From IMG/VR virus record IMGVR_UViG_3300027747_000235, positions 1 through 23,399 of that record: DNA of 23,399 nucleotides, one strand, 5' to 3'. Position 1 is the stretch's first letter, and each line of letters opens with the position of its first letter. The position numbers were made by a program, and so were the translations under genes. Under the pieces are notes generated by a model. That model saw only the letters and a list, made by a program, of their open reading frames with translations. It did no database searches and was not told the DNA's origin. Source of the stretch: a virus. Below are positions 11,089 to 18,773 of this stretch, piece by piece.

Positions 11089-14000
11089 ATGGCTTTACCC
11101 GCATCAGGTGCTATATCAATGAATGATATTCGTACAGAACTTGGATCATCTGGAACGATTAGTTTAAATGATTCTCCTGTTCGCGCTCTGGCAGGTAAAG
11201 GTGGTGCCGGCAGTTCTGTTATATTGCCAACAGATTTTTATGGTAAATCTAATGCACCTGTTCCAGCGCCGGCACCTTCAATTCCAGGTGGTATATCTGC
11301 ATCTAATGCATCATGGGGTGGTGCTGGATACGGTGGTACTGCAAACTATCGTGGTGGATATAGTGCGTGTTCTTCACACAATGGTAATGGTGGAGGCGGT
11401 GGTGCAAGTCCATTAGGCGGTAATGGCGCTGACTGGACTGCATTCGTTAACACAGAAGGCACATTTGGTTCTGGTGGTTCTGGCGGTGGTATTACATCTG
11501 CTGGTGTTGCCGGTGTAGGAACACAATCTGGATATTCATCTACTGTAAATGCAACAGGTTATGGTAATGGTGGTGGTAGTGTTGAAACAGACGGAATCAA
11601 TAACTCTTTGACAAACACAAGGGGTGGTAAGGGAACTGGTGGTCTTGTCAGGATTTCTATTTTACGTGGTGGTTATGCTTTCACTTCAACTGATGTAACA
11701 AATTTTAGTGCAACAAGAATTGTATCTGGTAGTAATAACACAGAAATAGAATGGGACAATGCTTCAGGCACTAAAACTAGTGATGCAGTTTATAATGGTG
11801 CTTTGGTTGGTTCTTTTACAGTACCAACAGGTGTTACTGCAATCGGTATCCATTTAATTGCAGGAGGTGGCGGTGGTGCCATTGGTCCATGCGTTAACGC
11901 TGGCGGAGGCGGAGGCGGTGCTGTATATTATCAAAATTATGCCGTTACGCCTGGTACAACTTATGTAATTAAAGTTGGTGCAGGTGGACAAGGTGGATTA
12001 CAAAATACAGCTAGATCATCTGCTGGTGGTCCACCATATGGTGTTACCGAAGCACCATGGCGTGGAGGTAAAACTTCATTCTGTAATTCAGGTGGTACTG
12101 AAATATTATATGCAACGGGTGGTAATACAAGACCAGATGATTGTGCATCCGTCACTAATGCTGATTCTTCCGCATCAAACACTGCCGATTCGGCAGGAAC
12201 TAATGCATCTGTGCCAAGTCTTCCTGGAATTTTATGTTCTGTTACACCTAATACTTTTTCAGTTGATGAGGGTTCTAGTGACACGTTCAATGTAACTTCT
12301 AACGTCATAAATGGTACTACTTTATATTGGACAATTAATAATGTAACTACAAGTTCGGCAGACTTTACTGCAACGAGTGGTAGTTTTGTTATGTCAAGTG
12401 GTTCATCTAGTTTCTCTGTATTTGCGGTTGCTGATTCAACAACAGAGGGGACAGAAACATTTACTGTTAGTGTGAGAACAGGATCAACATCGGGTACTGT
12501 AATTGGAACAAGTTCTTCGATTTCTATTAACGATATATCTACTGGTGCAGCACCAACAGTACCGGGTGTGCCAACTATTGGTACTGCAACATCCACTGGT
12601 CAAACAACTGCGACTGTTGCATTTACTGCACCTGCATCAAATGGTGGTGCAGCAATTACTGGTTATACTGTTGCTGTGTATAATTATCCATCAGGAACAT
12701 CAACGGGTATAACTGCGACTGGATCTACTTCACCAATTAGTGTAACTGGATTAACCGCGGGCACATCTTATACGTTTAAAGTAAAAGCAACTAATTCTGT
12801 TGGCGATAGTGCATATAGTTCTGCAAGTAATCAAATAACAACAACGGCGGCATCTACAGTTCCTGGCGCGCCAACTATTGGTACTGCAATCGCTACTGGA
12901 CAAAATAGTGCAACAGTTGCATTTACACCTCCTGCATCAAATGGTGGCGCGGCAATCACATCTTACACAGTAACATCTTCTCCTGGTGGTATTACTGCAA
13001 CAGGAGCAACTTCACCAATTACTATAACTGGATTGAGTTCAGGTACTGCATATACATTTACAGTATATGCAACCAATTCAGTAGGTAACAGTACACCAAG
13101 TTCTGCGAGTAATTCAACTGTAACTTCAACTCCTGCTGTTCCACAGAAGCCAACTGGTGTTAGCGCAACTCCAACAGGAACTACAACGGCAACTGTTTCA
13201 TTTACTGCACCGAGTAATTCTGGTGGTTCGCCAATCACGCAATATATCGCAACATCTTCTCCTGGTGGTATCACAGGAACATTGAATCAGGCAGGATCTG
13301 GTACTATTACTGTATCTGGGTTAACTGCAGCAACATCATATACTTTCACAGTTAAAGCAGTAAACTCTGCTGGGCAAAGTGATCCTAGTGATCCTAGTAT
13401 TTCAATAACAACAAATTCTATTGCAACAGTTCCTGGTGCACCAACAATCACAGGCGCAGTCGCAACTGGCACAACAACTGCCGACGTTTCATTCTCTGCG
13501 CCATCATCTAATGGTGGTTCACCAATTACTTCCTACACTATATTATCCAGTCCTGGTAGTATTACTGCAACATTATCACAAGCTGGTAGTGGTACATTTA
13601 ATGTTACAGGACTAACATCTGGAACAACATACACGTTTACTATTAAAGCAACAAACGCTGTTGGTGACAGTTCATATAGTTCCGCTAGTTCTTCGATAAC
13701 TACAACATCATCATCTACGGTTGGATTTATTGGTGGCACCGCACCATATGCATACATAAATTCGACTGGTTCAGATATTCCTTTGGCGAGCACATCTCTC
13801 AATTTAACTTTCACCAATCAGGGCGTTGTGACTATACTTGATACTACAGGAGCACCAGGTTTTTTAAGTAATCTGCCGACTCAATGGATCACACCAACGG
13901 GTGGAGGTATAGGTGGTAGTTATGATATAAGAATAAGATCTATGACAGGCACATGTACTGGCGGGAATAGATCAAATTACTCAATATTTGGAGTAGGATC

Positions 14001-14208
14001 AATTAAAACAGATCCAAATTCTTATACAACTCCAACCCCATGGGTTTCATTATCTTCAAGTCAAACTCTGAGTGTTGCTATAGGTAGTTCTCCTGTAACG
14101 GGATGTGGTACTGATATCACTTTCGACGTGGAGATAGCGCCTAGTGGTGATCATACTAATTCTGTTAGAGGAACTTTTAATTTATTCATCGGCGGTGGCA
14201 CCGCATAA
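11089..14208 (+). CDS. modular tail fibre/adhesin-like virion protein
   Basis: This is a 1039-aa protein. Residues 1-54 (MALPASGAISMNDIRTELG ... VILPTDFYGKS) match a start common to phage tail-associated proteins. Residues about 60-190 and 245-345 are Gly-rich (runs such as AGGGGGA), as in T4-type receptor-binding adhesins. Residues about 384-484 (FSVDEGSSDTFNV ... ADFTATSGSF ... TEGTETFTVSV) look like a Calx-beta domain. Four fibronectin type III modules cover about 490-875. A C-terminal domain of about 160 residues with four Cys follows and is the most likely tip. There is no signal peptide or catalytic motif. Likely role: surface binding of host or glycans as part of the tail. Preceded by a late-like motif. 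Confidence 0.8.
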   Translation: MALPASGAISMNDIRTELGSSGTISLNDSPVRALAGKGGAGSSVILPTDFYGKSNAPVPAPAPSIPGGISASNASWGGAGYGGTANYRGGYSACSSHNGNGGGGGASPLGGNGADWTAFVNTEGTFGSGGSGGGITSAGVAGVGTQSGYSSTVNATGYGNGGGSVETDGINNSLTNTRGGKGTGGLVRISILRGGYAFTSTDVTNFSATRIVSGSNNTEIEWDNASGTKTSDAVYNGALVGSFTVPTGVTAIGIHLIAGGGGGAIGPCVNAGGGGGGAVYYQNYAVTPGTTYVIKVGAGGQGGLQNTARSSAGGPPYGVTEAPWRGGKTSFCNSGGTEILYATGGNTRPDDCASVTNADSSASNTADSAGTNASVPSLPGILCSVTPNTFSVDEGSSDTFNVTSNVINGTTLYWTINNVTTSSADFTATSGSFVMSSGSSSFSVFAVADSTTEGTETFTVSVRTGSTSGTVIGTSSSISINDISTGAAPTVPGVPTIGTATSTGQTTATVAFTAPASNGGAAITGYTVAVYNYPSGTSTGITATGSTSPISVTGLTAGTSYTFKVKATNSVGDSAYSSASNQITTTAASTVPGAPTIGTAIATGQNSATVAFTPPASNGGAAITSYTVTSSPGGITATGATSPITITGLSSGTAYTFTVYATNSVGNSTPSSASNSTVTSTPAVPQKPTGVSATPTGTTTATVSFTAPSNSGGSPITQYIATSSPGGITGTLNQAGSGTITVSGLTAATSYTFTVKAVNSAGQSDPSDPSISITTNSIATVPGAPTITGAVATGTTTADVSFSAPSSNGGSPITSYTILSSPGSITATLSQAGSGTFNVTGLTSGTTYTFTIKATNAVGDSSYSSASSSITTTSSSTVGFIGGTAPYAYINSTGSDIPLASTSLNLTFTNQGVVTILDTTGAPGFLSNLPTQWITPTGGGIGGSYDIRIRSMTGTCTGGNRSNYSIFGVGSIKTDPNSYTTPTPWVSLSSSQTLSVAIGSSPVTGCGTDITFDVEIAPSGDHTNSVRGTFNLFIGGGTA
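12550..13710 (+). repeat. four tandem FN3-coding modules
   Basis: Four modules of about 280-300 bp start near 12559, 12856, 13138 and 13429. Each encodes VPG.PT(I)......T..(A/D)VSF.AP..NGG..I..Y ... GL..GT.YTF.VKA.N..G.S..S. Modules 1, 2 and 4 are closest at DNA level; module 3 starts VPQKPTG. The pattern suggests internal duplication, with recombination able to change the number of modules. Confidence 0.8.
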
Positions 14209-14212
14209 TCTC

Positions 14213-14241
14213 TTGACATTCACGCCAAGTTCTGATATACT
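14213..14241 (+). promoter_or_regulatory. sigma70 promoter for the tmRNA gene
   Basis: TTGACA (14213-14218), a 17-bp spacer and TATACT (14236-14241), starting 5 nt after the adhesin gene. Expected transcription start is near 14248. CTAAATA (14240-14246), the late-like motif seen at 7445, overlaps the -10 box, so both early and late transcription are conceivable. It may also drive the downstream lysis-type gene. Confidence 0.85.
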
Positions 14242-14320
14242 AAATACTTCTCAATGGTAGTAAACTGATTTTTAGAAAGGTATTTCGGACGGGGAGGGCA
14301 GTTCTCCCCCGGGTCCACCA

Positions 14321-14386
14321 AAAGTATACTAAGGCGATGCATAGCCGTGGTACGTGTTACCTCTGTAAGTGTGGTGTACTTTTGAT
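14321..14386 (+). other. intervening segment of the pre-tmRNA
   Basis: This 66-nt segment lies between the encoded CCA end and the 5' end of the coding piece. Its ends pair: AAAAGTATAC (from the last A of ACCA) with GTGTACTTTT, 10 bp with one G-U, continuing the acceptor helix after a small internal loop. A small hairpin GGTA-CGTGT-TACC lies inside. In known two-piece tmRNAs such a segment is removed by tRNA-type processing at both ends. Confidence 0.75.
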
Positions 14387-14520
14387 GGGCCCGAATTAGG
14401 TTCGACGGGATAATAAGTATAATTATTGGCTACTCGACATATCAGTCGTTAAAAATAAATAAAGTAAACGCAAATGATAGCGAATACGCATTAGCAGCCT
14501 AAACACTGCTTAGGGTTTTT

Positions 14521-14553
14521 GGTAGTTTATCCTCGTAACAGAATTAAACTACC
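14521..14553 (+). other. 9-bp hairpin at the 3' side of the tmRNA coding piece
   Basis: GGTAGTTTA (14521-14529) pairs with TAAACTACC (14545-14553) around a 15-nt loop. It lies after the tag stop helix and may be part of a pseudoknot-like 3' domain of the coding piece. It may also stabilise the RNA end just before the ribosome-binding site of the next gene. Confidence 0.6.
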
Positions 14554-14578
14554 CCTTCAAAACTCGATAAGGAAACGA

Positions 14579-15067
14579 ATGTTACACAAGACTATCAAAG
14601 TCTTGTTAGGAACATTTCTCATCTTTGGTTTAATGAATGCTACAGCAGTAGCAAGTGCGAGAGAAACTTATTCTTTAGTTCCTAACATACAGAAACAGTT
14701 AAATTGTCTAACAAACAATATTTTTTACGAAGCAGAATCAGAATCTTTTAAAGGTAAACTGGCAGTTGCACAAGTCACGATGAATAGAGTCCGATCAGGT
14801 CTATTCATGAATGATATATGTAAAACTGTATACCAAAAGAGAAAGAAAACTTGTCAATTCTCATGGGTTTGTGATAAGTCTAAACGGCGCATACCGATTG
14901 ACTCACAAGAATACATAGATTCTAGGGCAGCAGCAGAGAAAGTTCTGTTCGACGGATACCGCTTGACAAAACTCAACGATGCGTTGTATTATCATGCTGT
15001 GTACGTTGATCCCCGTTGGAACAAACGCAGAATCATCAGAATTGGTAAACATATATTTTATGAATAG
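14579..15067 (+). CDS. SleB-type cell-wall hydrolase (endolysin) with signal peptide
   Basis: This 162-aa protein starts at ATG 14579 after GGAA; the longer frame from 14519 would begin inside the tmRNA. Residues 1-28 form a signal peptide: basic start (MLHKTIK), hydrophobic core (VLLGTFLIFGLM) and an AVASA cleavage site. The rest matches the hydrolase_2/SleB family: NNIFYEAESES with the likely catalytic E51, AVAQVTMNRVRSGLF, CQFSWVCD and YYHAVYVDPRW. These enzymes cut the glycan strands of peptidoglycan. A secreted form would act in the periplasm, so it may serve in lysis. No holin is obvious next to it, and export by the host Sec system could make one less necessary. Confidence 0.85.
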   Translation: MLHKTIKVLLGTFLIFGLMNATAVASARETYSLVPNIQKQLNCLTNNIFYEAESESFKGKLAVAQVTMNRVRSGLFMNDICKTVYQKRKKTCQFSWVCDKSKRRIPIDSQEYIDSRAAAEKVLFDGYRLTKLNDALYYHAVYVDPRWNKRRIIRIGKHIFYE

Positions 15068-15079
15068 TGGAGGTATATC

Positions 15080-15667
15080 ATGTCTTTTCAAAAAGACAAA
15101 TATGAAGTTGTACGGAATGCAATTAGTGAAGAACTGATTTCTTTTATTCAGATTTCAGCCGAGATTCTTGAATCGGCATATATGGTAGAGTATAAGAAAG
15201 GTCTCAAGAACTTCTTTCCCTTTGGTGATGAACAAGTAAAGAATAGTTTTGCTAACTATTCGCCTAATTACTCTGAGTCTTTGATGGTGTATCTGAAACC
15301 ATTGATGCAAGAGATTACTGGTAAAGAACTGAATGAGTCATATACTTATGTTCGAACCTATTATAATGGTGCTGTGTTGGAACGACACACGGATCGACCA
15401 AGTTGTGAAATCTCTGCAACAATCTGCTTGCAAAAAGATGAAACACCATGGCCAATTTGTTTTGAAAATCTAGATGGTGAAACTGTAGAGATTGAACTTG
15501 ACGATGGTGATATGATTGTCTATTCTGGCATCATTCTCCCACACTGGCGTAATGCATACGATGGGCAAAAGCATCGCCAAATCTTCACACACTATGTTGA
15601 TGCAAAAGGCAAATATGGTAAATCACATCGGTATGATGGCCGCAAAGCACTCTCAATAAGGAAATAA
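15080..15667 (+). CDS. 2-oxoglutarate/Fe(II)-dependent oxygenase
   Basis: This 195-aa protein follows a strong GGAGG. It has the iron-binding H103-x-D105 (ERHTDRPS), a distal H155 (LPHWRNAY) and R166 (HRQIFTHY) spaced as in prolyl-4-hydroxylase-like 2OG oxygenases, where the Arg or Lys binds 2-oxoglutarate. The beta-strand block DGDMIVYSGI and SCEISATICLQ is typical of the phage P4H-type group. The reaction is hydroxylation of a protein or other substrate with O2 and 2OG; the substrate cannot be predicted. Such genes are frequent in aquatic T4-like phages, often close to structural or replication genes. Confidence 0.88.
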   Translation: MSFQKDKYEVVRNAISEELISFIQISAEILESAYMVEYKKGLKNFFPFGDEQVKNSFANYSPNYSESLMVYLKPLMQEITGKELNESYTYVRTYYNGAVLERHTDRPSCEISATICLQKDETPWPICFENLDGETVEIELDDGDMIVYSGIILPHWRNAYDGQKHRQIFTHYVDAKGKYGKSHRYDGRKALSIRK

Positions 15668-15669
15668 TA

Positions 15670-15894
15670 ATGCCCACTAAAGAAGAATGTAGAGTGTTCT
15701 CTGCAATCATTGAAGGACTAGTCCAGAACAATAAAGATATGACATATATCGATGCAATCGTAGAACATTGCAAAGATACTGGATTTGAAGTTGAAATGGC
15801 TGCAACTCTACTGACTGCATCACTCAAAGCAAAGATCACCGAAGAAGCAGAATCACTTAATTTAATTAAAAAGACTAATCGATTACCTATATGA
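15670..15894 (+). CDS. 33: late-transcription coactivator (gp33-like)
   Basis: This 74-aa protein starts MPTKEECRVFSAIIEGLV after AGGAAAT. The segments YIDAIVEHCKDTGFEVEMAATLLT and LKAKITEEAESLNLIKK...RLPI fit the short gp33 family of T4-like marine phages. In T4, gp33 binds RNA polymerase and the sliding clamp gp45 and, with sigma factor gp55, activates late promoters. The protein is shorter than T4 gp33 (112 aa), as usual outside the T4 core. Its presence agrees with the TATAAATA-like late promoters in the window. The stop overlaps the gp59 start (ATGA). Confidence 0.78.
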   Translation: MPTKEECRVFSAIIEGLVQNNKDMTYIDAIVEHCKDTGFEVEMAATLLTASLKAKITEEAESLNLIKKTNRLPI

Positions 15895-16499
15895 ATGTTG
15901 AATCCAGTGGATTTGAATGTTATGCACTATTTCATGCATTGAAGTTACACTTTACTTCGAAGTATGATTTTGTAAAATACTCTGGTAAAACAAATGTAAC
16001 ACAAGACTCTTTTATGATTAGAAAGGACAAGTTTACTTTCTATAAGTTATCTCGTAAATACAATAAAGATGATATGTTTGGTTTCTTTGTTTCTAACTTG
16101 TTAGAGAAACCAAAACTATGGTCGGGTGATCTTCTATCCGAAGACGCTGAGTCTACTTTTAAGGTATGGCAAAAAACACAACAGTCTCTCTTCTATATCT
16201 TCCAACAGGACCTATCCACTCTCATGGAGGATGTAGACTCTCCACAACAGTTGTTAAAAGTGGTTGACGGAGAGTATCCTTTGTTGTATAATAACTATGT
16301 GCAGTCGAGAATCAAACTTGAAACGGTGATGATCATGAATCAATTCCTAAACTTCTTTCCTATGTGGACCAAAAGGGTTGATGATGATTTGATCTTTCCA
16401 GATTTTATTCAAAAATGCACAAAATATGCACCGTTTTTGAACTATGATGCGACTAAATACAAACACGCACTCAAGTCACAAATGTGTGCAGTAGTTTAA
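15891..16499 (+). CDS. 59: helicase loader (gp59-like)
   Basis: This 202-aa protein is close in length to T4 gp59 (217 aa) and shares its plan: an N-terminal HMG-like region with Y-D-x-x-K-Y (KYDFVKYSG), RKDKFTFYKLSRKY and FVSNLL, then an all-helical C-terminal part (IKLETVMIMNQFLNFF). T4 has RRDKYFFQKLSEKY and ALIFISNL at the same places. Gp59 binds forked DNA and gp32 and loads helicase gp41. It is directly upstream of gp32, as in T4, and is coupled to gp33 by ATGA. Confidence 0.9.
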   Translation: MNVESSGFECYALFHALKLHFTSKYDFVKYSGKTNVTQDSFMIRKDKFTFYKLSRKYNKDDMFGFFVSNLLEKPKLWSGDLLSEDAESTFKVWQKTQQSLFYIFQQDLSTLMEDVDSPQQLLKVVDGEYPLLYNNYVQSRIKLETVMIMNQFLNFFPMWTKRVDDDLIFPDFIQKCTKYAPFLNYDATKYKHALKSQMCAVV

Positions 16500-16533
16500 T
16501 ACATCGCAATATATCGTTAATAAGGAATTTAAT

Positions 16534-17397
16534 ATGAACTTCGCAAGTCTTAAAAAATCATCTGGTAACTTTGACAAACTTACCAAAGCCATTGAACAAC
16601 TCAATGCAACACCTGCATCTAAAGATGACAAGTTCTGGAAACCAGAAGTTGACAAAGCAGGTAACGGATACGCAGTTATCCGGTTTCTTCCCGCACCTGA
16701 AGTAGATGGAGAAGAAGGTCTTCCATGGGTGAAAGTATTCAATCACGGCTTTCAAGGTCCTGGTGGTTGGTATATTGAGAACTCACTCACTACGCTCAAT
16801 CAAAAAGATCCAGTCTCTGAGTATAACACTCAACTTTGGAATTCTGGCGTAGAAGCAAATAAAGAGATTGCGCGTAAACAAAAACGTCGCCTTTCGTATA
16901 TCTCTAACATCTATGTTGTTGAAGATTCTAAGAATCCTCAGAATGAAGGTAAAGTCTTTCTCTTTAAGTTTGGTGCAAAGATCTTTGATAAGATCAATGA
17001 AGCAATGAATCCTGCGTTTGAGGATGAGAAAGCAATGAATCCGTTTGACTTCTGGACTGGTGCCAATTTTAAACTCAAGATTCGCAAAGTCGAAGGTTAT
17101 CAGAATTATGATAAGTCTGAGTTTGCTGCACCTGGTCTTTTGCTTGCTGATGATGACAAACTTGAACAGATTTGGAAATCGGAAAACTCTTTGAAAGAGC
17201 ATCTCGATCCATCTAACTTTAAGTCGTATGATGAATTGAAAGCTAAACTTAATAAAGTATTAGGTTTAGATGGTGGTGCACCTGTTGCACGAACCACTGT
17301 TGAACAGGCAAAGGCAGCACCTAAACGTGTTGAACCAACCGTTGAAGAAGATGATGATGACATGGACTACTTCAGCAAACTCGCTGAAGAAGCATGA
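16534..17397 (+). CDS. 32: single-stranded DNA-binding protein (gp32-like), zinc ligands missing
   Basis: This 287-aa protein has a basic N-terminal segment (about 1-20) for cooperative binding, the core with FNHGFQGPGGWYIEN, RLSYISNIYVVED...NPQNEGKVFLFKFGAKIFDKI and WTGANFKLKIRKVEGYQNYDKSEF, and an acidic C-terminal tail (EEDDDDMDYFSKLAEEA) for contact with other replication proteins. T4 gp32 binds zinc through His64 and Cys77, 87 and 90. Here the His of NHGF is kept, but the three Cys positions are Asn/Ser-type residues, and the whole protein has no Cys. It coats ssDNA in replication and recombination. Clear AAGGA ribosome-binding site. Confidence 0.95.
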   Translation: MNFASLKKSSGNFDKLTKAIEQLNATPASKDDKFWKPEVDKAGNGYAVIRFLPAPEVDGEEGLPWVKVFNHGFQGPGGWYIENSLTTLNQKDPVSEYNTQLWNSGVEANKEIARKQKRRLSYISNIYVVEDSKNPQNEGKVFLFKFGAKIFDKINEAMNPAFEDEKAMNPFDFWTGANFKLKIRKVEGYQNYDKSEFAAPGLLLADDDKLEQIWKSENSLKEHLDPSNFKSYDELKAKLNKVLGLDGGAPVARTTVEQAKAAPKRVEPTVEEDDDDMDYFSKLAEEA

Positions 17398-17417
17398 TTT
17401 AATTATTGACTGAATTG

Positions 17418-17443
17418 AAAGGGAGCTTCGGCTCCCTTTTTTT
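17418..17443 (+). terminator. strong Rho-independent terminator after gp32
   Basis: AAAGGGAGC-TTCG-GCTCCCTTT is a perfect 9-bp stem with a UUCG loop, and a run of T follows on the plus strand. It ends the gp32 operon and lies between convergent genes. The minus-strand stop at 17442 overlaps its T-run. Confidence 0.95.
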
Positions 17444-18773
17444 ATAGAAATCCGGCGCGATCTAATGCGTTATAGATATGCACCAATACTGGTGTATTAT
17501 CTCTTTGTGATGCAGTCGTTGATGCAGCACTCTTTTCATTACCCATGTTGTTAGTTGTATTAGTAACAATAGGACCAGATGATCCACCACCTGATGCTGT
17601 TGATTGTTCCATATTTAAATCAATATTTTGATTAGTTGTTTCAGATACACCAGATGATGTTGGCATAGGAGTCATTGGTGGTGTACCAGATGAATCACCA
17701 GATGATGATCCCGAAGGTGACATACTAGATCCAGAACCACCAGATGATGATTCAGATCCGACAGGTGATGCGGTTGGACTAGATGCTGCAGCACCACCAA
17801 CGCCTGCGGCACTTGATGATATCTGTTTGGCAGTTTGACTACCACCTGTTTCCGATTTAGCTGCCTTGACTTGTTCTTCAGTCATACCGGCAATTCTCAT
17901 TAATTCTTTTTTGCCACCGGCCATCAATATATCTTTTTGAGTACCCGAGACTAATAATTCTTTTGCATATTCTGGTGTAATTTGACCTGCGATTCTTTTA
18001 ACATATGCTTCGCCGCCTTCATTCTTCAATTCCGCAGGATTGTTTCGTTTTAACATCTCATTAGCTTCATCTTTCTTCAATGAAAATAAACTATTCATCC
18101 AAGCTGCGAATTCATTAAGAGCAACAAATCCAAGAATTGCCATACCTACTGGTCCAGTGAAGAATGTCACTAATCGACCAAAGAATGGTATCATTTTCTT
18201 TATAGTTGATAACCAAGGAATACCATCTAACATACTCATCAACATATCAAGAAAACTAGATCCACCAGTCTTACCACCAACTGGAGTTGCAGTACCAGAT
18301 GAAGCAGTAAATGATTTTAATACTTTTAGAAATTGTTGATGTCTTTTCTCATCTTCATTCATTGCCTCTTCTTGAAAGTTCTTTTTAACTTCCATAGTTC
18401 TAACATCAATCTCGTGACTCTTTTGTAGAAATGCTAGAATTCTATTCAGAACATCAACAGAACCACCACCAATGTTGCCTGTCTCTTTACCTAATGCGGT
18501 AGCAGTACCTTTACCTGCAAAGTAACTAATATCTTCTTTACTGCGACCCATCATTCTACCAAGCAATGCAGGCGCCAATGAACCACCGCCAGTTAGTTTC
18601 TTTGCAATGTTCAATGGATCATATCTTTCTTTGACACCCATTGCTTTTGCTTTCATTCTATCTGATAATGCACCTTTAATAGATGATCCAACACCTTGAC
18701 CGGACATAATTCGTCCAGTAATCAATGATGATAGTTTTTGTCCTCTAATTGAACTTGCTGTTGAATAGTCCAT
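17442..18773 (-). CDS. tail/hub protein with hydrophobic middle (candidate tape measure, paralogue B)
   Basis: This is a 443-aa protein. Residues about 15-85 (SSIKGALSDRMKAKAMG.KERYDPLNIAKKL ... LLGRMMGRSKEDISYFA) are clearly paralogous to the N-terminus of the upstream 596-aa protein, and the C-terminal TNTTNNMGNEKSAASTT resembles its VNNTTNVLNKETTVASS. The middle differs: residues about 195-232 (PFFGRLVTFFTGPVGMAILGFVALNEF) are strongly hydrophobic, as in tape-measure proteins, followed by a mixed region and a Ser/Gly/Pro-rich linker (about 325-400). Its ATG overlaps the upstream stop (TAATG). It ends at the gp32 terminator. Structural role in the tail is inferred from order and architecture. 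Confidence 0.6.
   Translation of the reverse strand: MDYSTASSIRGQKLSSLITGRIMSGQGVGSSIKGALSDRMKAKAMGVKERYDPLNIAKKLTGGGSLAPALLGRMMGRSKEDISYFAGKGTATALGKETGNIGGGSVDVLNRILAFLQKSHEIDVRTMEVKKNFQEEAMNEDEKRHQQFLKVLKSFTASSGTATPVGGKTGGSSFLDMLMSMLDGIPWLSTIKKMIPFFGRLVTFFTGPVGMAILGFVALNEFAAWMNSLFSLKKDEANEMLKRNNPAELKNEGGEAYVKRIAGQITPEYAKELLVSGTQKDILMAGGKKELMRIAGMTEEQVKAAKSETGGSQTAKQISSSAAGVGGAAASSPTASPVGSESSSGGSGSSMSPSGSSSGDSSGTPPMTPMPTSSGVSETTNQNIDLNMEQSTASGGGSSGPIVTNTTNNMGNEKSAASTTASQRDNTPVLVHIYNALDRAGFL

Larger units (their letters stand above)
14248..14555 (+). ncRNA. ssrA: circularly permuted (two-piece) tmRNA
   Basis: The 3' (acceptor) half precedes the 5' (coding) half. The acceptor piece ends at 14320 with TTTCGGACG, a T-arm-like stem GGGGAG/CTCCCC, CGGGTCC and encoded ACCA. 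The coding piece begins at 14387 with GGGCCCG, followed by GGTTCGACGGGAT, nearly identical to the 5' end of E. coli tmRNA. GGGCCCG pairs fully with CGGGTCC, and the third pair is G-U with A at the discriminator position, the alanyl-tRNA synthetase identity. The tag frame GCA...TAA (14470-14502) encodes ANDSEYALAA and is preceded by AGTAAAC. A helix (CCTAA/TTAGG) follows the stop. Pieces: acceptor about 14248-14320, intervening 14321-14386, coding 14387 to about 14555 (3' end uncertain). With SmpB it would rescue stalled ribosomes and tag proteins for proteolysis. Confidence 0.93.

Noticed and set aside
11961-12596. 211-aa minus-strand frame in the adhesin gene
   Set aside because: Mirror of a Gly/Thr/Ser-rich coding strand; low-complexity shadow without ribosome-binding site.
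14451-14464. AAATAAATAAA as a late promoter
   Set aside because: It lies within the tmRNA coding piece, in the A-rich stretch before the tag frame, with no gene at the proper distance.
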